From: Spongilla lacustris
Taxonomy: Eukaryota > Porifera > Demospongiae > Spongillida > Spongillidae
Length of the DNA: 64,000 nucleotides
Assembly: GCA_949361645.1 (NCBI GenBank)
Contig: OX442423.1
Span: forward strand, 4,460,023 to 4,524,022
Reading direction: 5' to 3'
Shown here: one piece after another, positions 1 to 11,800 of the stretch
Layout: each line of letters opens with the position of its first letter
Numbering within the stretch: position 1 is the stretch's first letter
Position numbers and translations under genes: made by a program
Notes under the pieces: generated by a model
Database searches by the model: none
What the model was told of the DNA's origin: nothing
The model's input: the letters and a program-made list of their open reading frames with translations, nothing else

Positions 1-3000
1 GATTTGTCTATATACATGTACACGTAGCGGGCAAGATAAAAAGGTGCGCATGCACACAAAGCTGCTTACACAGTACCTGCTGGTCAATGGAGAAGTAGCC
101 CAAAGCATAGGAGACAATGTCTTGACCCAAATTATGAAGTGTTGCTAATGTTGGATTAAATGTTATTTCTACCACACCTTGTCCTTGTGCTGGAAGAACC
201 TGAGAAATTTAGTTCAATTGCAATGCGTGGGTATTGGGAGAGAACACTACCATTTGCCGTGGGTGAATACTAAATGGGTCATCTGCTCTGACCCCTTCAT
301 GTGGTTTCAGTATAACTCTGAAAGAGAGTTGGCAGTCTGTGCTGGCATCATCAGGTGATGGATGCAGCTGCCCTTCCGTTGTCAGCTGCCTTGGAAAGGG
401 GTTTCCACAAAAGTGGATGAGGTCAAGAAGCTTGTCGTCTTGAATATTGTTAAACATTTCCCAGTCAACTCGTATTTCTAATAGAACATGTAAATGCAGG
501 ATAGACCATGCTATCCATAGAGTCACCTAGTAGAATATTCTAACCAAATGGGCTTGGATTTTTGATTTTTAGAACTCGATGTATTGGTGAGCTCCCCAGA
601 GAATGGATTCCAAACCTAAAAAACAATATTATAACAGTACAATGATAATTAGTCTATAGTTAGCCTATTGTACACTGACCTGACTGTTGTTTGTCCAGAG
701 CTAGCTGTGGTCTGAAACACTACAGGACATCCTACAACACCATACTTGATAGGTATGGTGACCGGAGCCAAACCTCTCACCTACATGTAGACAAAGTGAT
801 ACATGTGTACTTACCGTATGGATGGATGGTGCATACATCTATAGGCATGTGTATCCATGTACGTTCCATGCACACAAATGCAGCCCAGTTGTAATCACTG
901 AAGCATGCAAATACATATACAGGTATATGTAACAGCCACACATTACCTCACAGACAAGTTCGTCCTTATATTCTCCCCACATATCACTGTAAGCAGTTAC
1001 AGCGATCGTCTTGGATTCAAAAGGCAGTAGCTCAGCAGATGAAGGGTCAATAAAAAAGCAAGCTCCACGTCCTTCTCTCAACAGAGCTGAGGTATAGTCT
1101 GAATCAGAACATACGCAGGCCTTAATAGCATATGAATGACTAAACCTCTACTAAAAACCTGAAGCGATGTGATCTTTATTCATATTCACTGTCTGATGCA
1201 ACAACTGTCTACTAACACAAATAAAAAGGAAACGCTTTGATATGTAATGAAAAACTCTACATGTATACTCACTTTCTTCTAGGTGCTGGTGGGCTGCCTG
1301 CAACAACTTGATAGAACTTAAGTTAAACAAACTAATTTTAAAAAACAAGTACCTGGTGTTTGCTTTGGAGTTGGGGGTGTTGGGGGTTTGGAGGCTGGGA
1401 AATGAGCAACATGAAGAGAAAGAGATGTTTGAATGGCAGAAGTGTTGGTGACTTTTAAAAACATGGTTGAGGGCTTCTTTAGAGGGTTGTTGGACCCAAA
1501 ATCCAAATAAAGGCTATAATATACAATGTACATGTATAAAGGCAGTTAAAAACACAAACTTGTGTCATAAGGCAAAACAACCTTTGCCTTTCTATTGTCC
1601 CATCATTTATGGAATAGGACACAGAGATGCCAAATACTTCAGCTGAAACACACAAGAAGATAGGCTTCTCCATTCCTTGAACAATGCAAGTGGCCACACA
1701 CTCTGGATAAATACCCTACAGTGACAATGGCTAGATGTTATCTGAAATCTACACAAGACCATTTGCCGCAGACCTCGGCAGACCATTTTGCAATCAATGT
1801 GAGTGTGAGAGACTCATGGGGACCAATTCTACCAGCAGCAGGAGAAATCTTTAGTTCACAGCAGTTTGTACTCTTCCCTAGCAACTATGGCAAAGAAACC
1901 ATTGACACCTGCAAAGCATAAAATCACAGAGAGTACTAGTACCAACCTGACTACTCCAGGTAAATTGTGTGGGGATGAGAGTATCGTTGACCAAGACTAC
2001 CTCTTTCACTACTTCAGTTCGGACATACGCCCTTTCTTCATGAACCATACAGTTTTTCAAGTGCACAATTGGTCGTTGCACTTCTGCTCTAACTTCAACA
2101 CACCTGAGAATTGTCAGCTTCACAACTCAGTATGAATGACCCAAAAAGTGTATACCGAATAGTTCTCCTTTCCACAAGTAACTCCAGTTGAGACCTTAAC
2201 CTTCCTACTTGTTGAGGTTTGCACTCTACCATCAGGTCAGCCCTCCCATATGGCTGCAGCTCGCCCGTTGGTGTTGCAAAAAACAAACAGGGGCAATCCT
2301 GCATAATATAGGAACTTGTGAACAATACTGGTACACTAATGTAAAACCAAAATGTAAAAGTGTAAACCACGTGTAAAACTAATGTCCAACCATATACATT
2401 GTACAGGATTTTCTAACCATTGAGAAAGTTCTTGGTGTATACAAAGAGATCAGTGAGAGAAATGCAGTGAAGCTATAAATGGTTGATTTTCAATGCATTA
2501 CCACTAGGCCTACATGCATATCATAAGAACACTTTTGCATTGCAGGGAAAATAATAATTATAGTAATTGAACTTGAATGATGACGCTAACTCTAAGCAGG
2601 CCAACACAAGAAGCATGCAAAATCATTACCATATGATCTTTATCCTGTGAATGTGAGACTTTTTGTCTCACTTCATACTTTAAAACTGCTTTAGTTTCAC
2701 TTCGGATGGGTAACTGAAGTATACCAGAATTTCCAAGTGCAAGTAATCCAAAGTTGAGACTAAGGGCATCAATAAGTACCACAGCAGGCTACATGTAAAA
2801 GGATTGCATACATGTATCAAACCATGGCATCTATCCACCCCACATGTACTGCTACCTGGACGTAGACTTCCACTTGTAAAGGCAGTGGAATATCAGAATA
2901 CTTTATGGAACACAGCAGGTTCATCAATATCAGGCCTTCCTCCATTCCTGTTATAACCAGCTCACAATGAATGGTACTGCCGGGCACTGAAATAGCCAGC

Positions 3001-6000
3001 AGCATCAAACATTTTACACGGCAACACAAAACTGTCATTGTACCTATTGATCCTGAGGGTGGGTCTACACCGATGCTGCTCATATATGAATTCCAGCAAT
3101 AATCCACAACAGAATAATTAGGATTGATAATCTGCACAAATGATATTATTGCATACACATGAACAGGTGATTAAATAGAATATCACAGACATTAAAGCGC
3201 TTTCGAACTTCAGCTCCAAAGGGCACTCCTTCCAATACATTGATAATAGGAGGCACAAATTCCAAAGCATAGTGCTGCAGACATTTGACAGTCACACACA
3301 AAGCATAATAACTTAAATCTCCACTAACCTCACTGTGTCCATGAAGCTGGAGTGAAGTAGCAGAGAACTGTCCATTGGGCAGCAACAGTGCATTTTTTCC
3401 CAGGCTGGCCTTCAAGCAAAGTTCAGGAATATTGAGCACCAACAGGTGGGCCAAATCTTCATAGTCACCAGCCTATGCAAATAACATCACACAGGATGGA
3501 CATTGGAATGTGATCAGTAACCTTATCTGACAAAAAGCAGAAGACAAAAGCTTTTGTTTCTTGCGCTTTAAGTGTTCCACTTTGAGATTTTACTGAAAAT
3601 GCTGAGCACTTGGATTCAACTGTACTACAAACTGCGAATGCCTCCTTGCCTCCTCCAGATAGTGACAAGAAAGATGGAAGTGCAGTCTTGGGACGATAAA
3701 ATTTCCATTGAAATTGTACATCCACATTGCTAGAGAAGCATAATGACTGTAAATAATGCTATTGATCTGATTCAATAATTTGCCATGTGCGTCTGTTACA
3801 AAAATACCTGAAATTTTTAATTGTGGCTGTTCTGAATATTGGTTGACCAGGATTAGTTGGATCAAATGTAATCACAGGTTGTTCAAGAATGTCTCCTGGT
3901 TCTGAAAAACAATCACTAACAAAACTATCTGCTTGAATCTTGTCATCCTTAAATGCCGTAATTTCATGAGCAGAAGAGAGTCTGACTGACAAACAACCGA
4001 CGTTAACATGTTCAGCAATTCCTGGAATATATAATATGAATATAAATTATGCAATACCATTACAAAGGACTGAGCACCACATTTTACCTCTGAGTTGAAT
4101 GCATTGAACGTGGCAATTGTCATACTGCAAGGTTAGATCTTCTAGATGCTCGCCTTCTTGGACAGGACTGAAGCATACCTATGAGGGGTGGGATCTACCA
4201 GCTGGTATAGAAATCACAAAGTACTCACTTGAACGTGCATTGTATCGCCAGGGGATAAATGAAACATCAAGGGAGTAACAGTAAAGGCACCAATTTGCAA
4301 TGTTGAAGACTGCATACCATGATAAGGTAAATAATGCACTCGTCACATCAATGAATAAAACAGTACAAACTGCATGTACTTGAATCTTATAACAGTACCT
4401 TATTGTCAGCCATATGTTCTGTCTGGGGAATATGAAAATGAAAATTTCCCTCTCCTCCATTGTTTGAGCATTCAAAACTAATAGGTTTCACACCTCCAGT
4501 AAAACAAAATCCACAATCCAGCACACAGGGCACTAATATGAGAATTTGACAATAGGTGTTATACATTACCCACTATACATCCATATTGACATACATGAGA
4601 GGTCTGGTACTGGTCTCATTCCCTTCAATGGTACTGACATAGACATGCCAGTATGCATCACCACCTGTAGAGCAATGGCAAAGAAGAGCTACCAATTATT
4701 GTATAGCCATACCAGGCAACACCACTAAATAGAATGCAAGCTTTATAGCAGCAGCAAGTAATTCAAATTGTAATTCCAAATTGGGAAGTGGATGAAATGT
4801 GTATCAGTAGGCTAAGAATAATGAATCAATACACTCACGTCCTTTAGTATTCCTGTACACCATATATGTGATTATGACTAGTGATGAGGTAAATTTTTTA
4901 AAATGTTTGACATGTGTTAATTAACCATTAACTGGTTTAGAGTTGTATTAGTACTTGCATCAGCATTGCATGCATGAATTAGCTAGTTAAATTCAAATTC
5001 TTGATAATTCCTTGAGAGAGCTGTCAAATAAGTTCTTTAAAGTGTAGTACCTTGATGTGGTCAGTGTAATCTGCAAGTGAGTCAGGAGAGAACCTCACCA
5101 CATAGCTGCAGTGCATACCAGGAGCTATCAAGCCCTCAGCATTGGGGAAGTGATCTGCAAGGTACATCTTAACACAACCACAAATCAAGTGCTGCAGCCT
5201 CTACCAATGCAAATGCTGAAGTATGATGTGTGAGGAGGGACAACACGAAGCTGCTGACTTGTAGTCGAAATATTTCTTAAGATGAGAGGAAGCTGGTGTG
5301 TAAAGAAGCTATATAAAAAACACAGTAGCTATAGTATGTGTACCAGTCTGTGCATACAATGCATATTACAGCTGTACCTGTATCAATACGTGTATTTCCA
5401 CTGGTATAAAAATGATTGCCACATAAGTAATATTAAAAGAATAATTTATGTAAAAATGCAATGTCCATTGAGTACAAATTATATGATTAATAAAATACAC
5501 AATAGGTGCAAAACAAGGTGTAAGTTTGCTGCAAAAATCAAAATGCTTTTGATTTCAATGCATTACTTTCGTGTATTTATTTGCACTGTATGCAAGTGTT
5601 TTCATTGCACAACCATTGGAGCTCTTTACACACCTCATATACTTGTCCAGCTTGATAGCTAGCAAATACAATTTCATGTGGTTCAGCCACAAATGAGAAG
5701 GACCTGCAGGTGTGTAAGCTGTAAATTCTGTCTCGCAGCACAGCAGCATGCCGCTGTACTTTTTATGCACACTGATATTGTCAATGCAAGCTGATTGTTT
5801 TAATGTTTTTGGCTGGCCTGTAGCATTAGAAAGTTGCATATTGGAAAGTCTGTTATTGGGTGCAGAATTTGTTCTATCCAGTGTTTTCATTGTACCCTTC
5901 TCAAACTCAGCCCCATGATTTCTCTTGCTCTGTGTGTATAATTATAAATAAAACAGATGTTCCAACACTGAGAGCTAGTAAGTATTAGCTTACTTTCATT

Positions 6001-6795
6001 CTGGAAATATTTTCATTGGCAGAGGTCAGGTGATTTGTGTCAAGTGGAACAGTAGCATGTAAGTTGAATGTGACTGTTGGCTTTAAGTAACTAGGGAATG
6101 TTTCTGTGCATAGTAAAATACATTGGACATATTTCAAATGAAGCAGCTGTAGTAAGTTGATCTTACTTTTAGGAGGACTCTGTGGAAGGTGGATTTTTGG
6201 ATGGTACTGACGTGGGATTAGCAGGTCATATTGAGTAAGAAGTTCCTCATTTAGGAATTGGCTTAATAAACTTCGTTCTGAGAAAAACAATTTTTAAGTG
6301 TGCAAAATTATTTTAATTTTGTTTACCAATTAATCAACTTAATAAAAGGTGTTAGACACATTACTATATGCAACGCGTGTATACCTTGTGGAAGACCAGT
6401 TTTCGTCTCAGCTATATTAACGATGGCTTTCTCCTCCGTAGCAAGTGCTTTTGCTTTGGCTTGCAGCAAATGTTGTTCCAAAGATCTGAGATTTTCAATT
6501 TGATGCTCATAATTGTCACTGATCTTAGAGGTAGCGAGGTTATAGTATTTTAAACGAAGATTAAGTAGAACTGTCGTACCTCCTTTAGACTTCCAACATA
6601 TTTGTCGTGATATTCGCATTCTCCTTTTCTGGACACCATCATGTTATTAATTTCTTTTGCATCAAGAGGTTTTCTTGTAAGTGTGTCATTGAAGCAAGCA
6701 CTAATGATATGTGCCGTGGTTTGGGCACTCGGAGAAGAAGGTCTCTCGACACGTAGCAGCGGCTCGCCATCCCCCTTTCTTGCATACCGAGCCAT
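1..6795 (-). CDS. DLEC1: DLEC1 / CFAP81 orthologue, 28 exons, C-terminus off the left edge
   Basis: DLEC1 is a ciliary axonemal protein built from ASH/MSP-like beta-sandwich domains. I traced 28 GT-AG exons with continuous phase (1317 codons): 6580-6795, 6385-6523, 5994-6277, 5634-5929, 5205-5308, 5051-5154, 4595-4664, 4399-4532, 4229-4309, 4088-4178, 3808-4021, 3522-3729, 3329-3472, 3191-3274, 3044-3131, 2856-2986, 2630-2788, 2156-2298, 1947-2103, 1753-1884, 1582-1715, 1353-1513, 1273-1297, 947-1076, 680-780, 545-615, 251-477, 77-199. Segments colinear with vertebrate DLEC1 include VLDCGFCFTGGVK, LSLNFGLLALG, VNDTLIPTQFTW, DMWGEYKDELVCEV and ILKPHEGV. Start is the Met of MARYARKGDG at 6795, the only upstream Met in frame. 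About 80 residues of the human protein between exons 4 and 5 are absent or unrecognised. Very confident of family; a few splice choices (exons 4, 5, 23) are inference. Confidence 0.93.
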
Positions 6796-7584
6796 TTGTC
6801 AAGGTGTTTCCATAGTGATATTTACGGACCACGTGATGCAACTGTTAATTCTACAAATGCATTCATACATACTAACATTCATGAATATATATGTCCAATT
6901 ATTACAAGCCAGTAATTAGGTACAGAACAGGATGTCAATGTCATCGGTGCTCCTCTACTATCTATGGTACTACCATCCCCCTCCTTGTGCATAGCATTGA
7001 CATAATTAACTGTCCCAGAATGCATGGTCAATAATTTTGTTGCAGAGGTTTCTTGCACTTTGATACTTTCCATACACATGCTACCTACCAAGGCCACATT
7101 GACATATATGTATGTTACTATGGCCATTACTGTACCCAGGCTACCCCAACCCAGGGCACTCACTTCAGCTAATTGTGGCCACCACACTTGTATATAATCA
7201 TAATCACATGGCAGTTTCATTTCCTGTCACAGGTACATAAACCAAGAGTTCGCAGTTGAGCGAACTGTAGCCTTAAATAATGATTTATGGTATATGATTT
7301 AATTTGCTGTCCATTTTGTGAAATGGTCATGGAAAAATGACTACAGAGGCCTGGTTGTATAGGTGGCCTGGAAGACAGCTCACTGCGGACATATATGTAG
7401 TTTGACTGAGCAGTGCAAAAGGCTACCTCTTCCCCCCATTTAGAATAAATGTCTAATGACTGTTGTGGTGATCATCTCACAACAGTGCTCTGGTGATAAA
7501 AAGACGACAAACAAATGAAATACATTTATTTATAACCAGTTACAAAAAAACACATGCACACACACAAAATGAACTGACTGCTTT
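6796..7584. other. DLEC1-SC5D intergenic region
   Basis: No credible coding exon on either strand. It must hold the DLEC1 promoter at its left end and the SC5D 3' UTR at its right end. Open frames here have no splice signals or recognisable protein content. Confidence 0.5.
7525..7530 (-). terminator. SC5D polyadenylation signal
   Basis: AATAAA on the minus strand (TTTATT on plus), 55 nt downstream of the SC5D stop codon. Position and sequence fit a canonical poly(A) signal. Confidence 0.6.
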
Positions 7585-8427
7585 CTAATAATCTTTCTCT
7601 TTCAGTTTGCCCTTGCCGCCTTGTACATCCTTAATCAGCAGCTTTCCTTCAAATGCACTTGGGTACTTGAAGGATCCTCCAATTCTGTCCCACAGTGTAA
7701 AGAACTGCCCATAGTTGTAGTTGTAGTACAAGTGATGGTCCGTGTGGTGTGCCGCGCCATTCACGAAGGGTTGCAAAAAATCCGGAACTCTGTAGTCTCC
7801 GTCATGGATGGAAACCGTCCAAACGTTCACGAATACGAACAACATCAGATACGCAAGCTTATGAAGTGGAAAGATAAACGGATATATATGGTAGGGCAAG
7901 CTCTGGAGAAAGCCGTCCACGGGATGAAAGGCGTGGCTAGCAAAAGGGGTCGGCACTTTCCACTTGTGGTGGGGTTTGTGGATATACTTGTAAGCCAGCC
8001 TGTTGTGAAGGCCCTTGTGTATCCAGTATATAAGGCAGTCGGTGAACATTAAGAACGAGACCACGCTCAGAGCTACGAAAGACCATCCAGAAACGCCCGA
8101 CACACCTACATACAATCGACTGTAGCCGCGGACCTCGAGGAAGAACAGCGGAACGGTGAACAGCGCCATGAATGGAATCGAAGTCGAAGCATACGCTATT
8201 TCCAACCGCGCCTGGTTTTCCAAAAACTGTGGATGCTTTTCCAGTCTGCGATCAAATATAAAGAAATAGCTAAAAGTTGCTTGCAGCATGTACAACAACC
8301 AACCACCGACAATGGTCATCACGTAAAGGCTGAGTATCTGACGTAGCCAGTACTCTTCAGGCCATGACTCGGGATAGATGTAAGGCGAAAAAAAGTAGCT
8401 GTCGCAGACTTCCAGTGCTATATCCAT
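7585..8427 (-). CDS. SC5D: sterol C5-desaturase (lathosterol oxidase), intronless
   Basis: SC5D introduces the C5-C6 double bond into sterols (lathosterol to 7-dehydrocholesterol) in the ER, with electrons from cytochrome b5. The single exon encodes 280 residues of the fatty acid hydroxylase superfamily. The di-iron histidine clusters are all present: H137-KGL-H141, H150-KP-HH154 and H228-TD-HH232. Hydrophobic segments near residues 30-60, 85-100 and 115-135 fit membrane helices, and long blocks such as PTPFASHAFHP and SLPYHIYPFIFPLHK match animal SC5D closely. The Met at 8427 starts MDIALEVCDSYFF, aligning with the vertebrate N-terminus. It is slightly shorter than human SC5D (299), ending in a lysine-rich tail. 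Having no intron is odd beside 28-exon and 10-exon neighbours. Confidence 0.96.
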   Translation of the reverse strand: MDIALEVCDSYFFSPYIYPESWPEEYWLRQILSLYVMTIVGGWLLYMLQATFSYFFIFDRRLEKHPQFLENQARLEIAYASTSIPFMALFTVPLFFLEVRGYSRLYVGVSGVSGWSFVALSVVSFLMFTDCLIYWIHKGLHNRLAYKYIHKPHHKWKVPTPFASHAFHPVDGFLQSLPYHIYPFIFPLHKLAYLMLFVFVNVWTVSIHDGDYRVPDFLQPFVNGAAHHTDHHLYYNYNYGQFFTLWDRIGGSFKYPSAFEGKLLIKDVQGGKGKLKEKDY

Positions 8428-8831
8428 CAGATCTATATTCCAAGTTACGCTTGAGGCTAAAGATCACAATGTTATGAATGTACTCAAGATCATACGATCA
8501 CTCGTTCTGCGGAACGCGCGTCTCGTTGACGTGACGGAACGTGTTGCGTCATATTGGGCGGAGTTTGACGCATTTTTATTTTTAACGCACACTGGTACTC
8601 CAAAATAACCTCCTCCGTACTACTTCAGTTGCAGCCAAAGGTATTGAAACGCCCAGAAACATGCGATGTGTACGTTACCTTTTAAAAAAAAAAATCACAC
8701 AGTGCCTTTGCGAAGAAGTAAGGTTCCAAATAGATACTGAGTAGTTGTTTTAACTTGTTTAGAAAGTGGTTAAAAATTGATGTACACGTACAACCGTAAT
8801 TACATACATAGGTTCAATGAATGTTGCAAAG

Positions 8832-11800
8832 CTAATGGCCAAAGGCATTGTAGCTGTTGTAAACACAATCAGCAACACTAGTACCAATATAGGAGGATCC
8901 CAAACCAGTCAATGGAAGGTTGTGTTTGGAGACATAGGCAGAAATATTAGCTGTGGAAAAAAGAAACAGTTTAATACACATTACTATGTGCAATGATGTG
9001 GTCTAGGGTTTGATGATGGAGCAGCACTCCCCACTCACTAGCAACACACTGACAGTTTAGCATGTTTTTTTTAAAGTTCACTGTCCAATTGCAATGATAT
9101 GCAATCTTACTAATTGTATAAAGTGTGCTACATGTATACTTTAGCTATCACAAATGATTTTTAAAGTGGTCAAGTAACTCTTGGCATGCACCTTACCTGC
9201 TCTCTCTGAATGTCCAATTGTGTACTGTGGAATGCACTTCTGTGAAATGAAGGGAACAAAATGCTTACCTGTCTTACACTAAATGCTCCTCCCCCTTGCA
9301 CTAAACCACCTAGTCACCAAATCATGTAACCATCCCACCAAATTACCAAAACTAACTTGGTGAATGGAAGTAATGCACTCTACTGGATCCTGTTTGATGC
9401 CCAGGTGATCCTGCAGTGCTTCAAGAGCTGCCTTGGTCACTACATTTGGATCAACCACACCCGCATCTCCAAAGAGTTGAGGGAAAAGGTGGCCACCAAG
9501 CATAACCTACATGTAAGACAATGAACAGGAAGCACATAACACATCATCTGCTTCTTTTAATACTTATTTGTGTTAAAGATTAAATATCAATACATTGTGT
9601 GTGGTAACAACTGCAAAATAAAAACCCTCACCACTTCATTCCAGCAAGAAGTAAGAAGTGCCTTGCATCAAAATAATGCACACGCATTAAGAATCAACTA
9701 GATACCAGATTTGTATGACTAGTGATACAGGTTTGGACAAACTATTATGTGCCAAAAATGACAGTTATCAATTTCGGTCTTATCTCTTAAATGACACTTA
9801 CATATATAATCTTTTCTACCCAATTCACAAGCCTACTGAATCGTCACTAACTTCCTCACTACTGGATTAGTTACTCACTTGTGGATTTGTCCTTGATCAA
9901 TGAAATAGAGCAGCCAAATGTCATCATCACACCTCACACCTCACTAACCACCATCCTCCCCTTCCTTCTCAAAATTACAAACTGATGTGAAATGACTAGA
10001 CGTTGACAAACATGTACTTGACTTTTGAAGTGTGATTAATACTGCATCCCAATACATGTTACATGTAAAACTACATATGAAGAGGGGATGATCTGACATA
10101 GCACTTCTTTTAGTGATACACTCTTAAGTGATTTAAACAACATAATTATACTGGGATATAGTAGGTAAATCTGCTTGGTGTTGTTTCCCCTTAATAATTA
10201 ACAATACCAGGTGTGAATGAACTCTTTAGCATGGTCAAAATTAATTACAGTTCAAAAAACAATAATCATAGACAATAACAGATTGCTCTGTCAAGGTGGG
10301 GGGGGGGGGGGGGGGGGGGGGGGGGGTCATCTGGTGCACTTCCGGATACTCCACAATGATTTAATGTCTGCCTTTTTCACCTTAACTATAAATGCCTCCA
10401 GAACAATAAACATCGACCATTTCTTTAATGATCAGTAAGCCTGTATGCTTAGTTATCCTCAGCATATAGTGCACAGCCTTTATGCAGTGGCAACTATCAG
10501 ATACTGGGCAGCTGTTTTATGCACACTAAGCTGTGATGTAATAGTGGACTTACTATTTGAATGGGCAGCATTGTAAACTTACCAAACAAGAAAATATTGT
10601 GCTGAGCAACATGTGTAAAGTACTCTCCATAAGCTTTGTGACCATAACTAGACACTAATACAAATCTACCACGGCACAGGCTTTCCATTAATTTTGTAAC
10701 AGCACAGGAAATCAGCCCAGCTTTGCCGTGGACTCCTTTATCACATCTTGTATTTACAAACGTCACCCCAAAGCAAATGAAGTATTGCGTATGCATGTAA
10801 AATTGATTAGGCGAAAATATTGTCAGCCACTTAAGGGAAATACTGGCAACTTACAAGATTGTAAATACCAAGTGGTCCCCGCTGTATTATTGTGGTAACC
10901 AGGCATTACAGAGGCTATTAAATTCCAACCAGTTAACTGCTCTTGCATACAGTAGGGTGATAGGGATTGGAACATATTTTGTTTGAGTATCATGGACCAG
11001 TGAACACTGTAAACATAGGGCATATCCTTGAATACTGGAACATGTATGTGCTGTAATGAATTTGGTACTTTACAAATTAGTGTTAGTATTGTGAACAGTC
11101 CGCTAGAATAAATGTATTCCTATTGAACCAACTAATGGAGCTTATAAATTTTAGGCAATTGCAAAAGAAAATGGCTGAATGTTGACCAATGACACTTGCC
11201 ATTGTGACATTCTTTTATCTTCTGACAAATTTAAATTTAATTGAGTCCTTTACTTATGGTTGCATTTAATATGGTGCGCATCCAGGTTGACACAAAGCAG
11301 AACAGCATGCTACTCACAGTTAGTCTTGTCCCTGACTTATGACTGCCGCTATGTGAAGGAAAGACAGAAGAATCAAACACAACTCCCAAGACCTTGGAGG
11401 GTACGTGGGTAGGTACCAGATATCCAAATGCCTATAAAGGGAATAAGTATATTTGATAATGATACTAATGAAGCTTTGTAATGTGCCCCCCCCCCCCCCC
11501 CCCCCTTTTATAATCATATTGTTATCTAAGCACCTTCCTTCCAGCATGTAACATGCACAGACCTTTTTTTTGTTAAAAATGTTTCTATGTACTAGTACAT
11601 CAGTATGAGTTACACCTAGCTATGGTGCATACTGCACATTAAAGTGAGAGACAGCATCAAGGAACATTGTGGTGGTCAAATTAAGCTGCAACATCGCAGT
11701 CCACGCACTAATAGAGAGATTTTTTATCTGCGATGTTGAAGTGAAGTTTTCCCTGATTTAATTACTTTTTAGGGCTTCAGTTTTTCAAGTGAAAAAAGGT

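Noticed and set aside
7621..8052. Plus-strand 143-codon frame
   Set aside because: Antisense shadow of the SC5D coding region.
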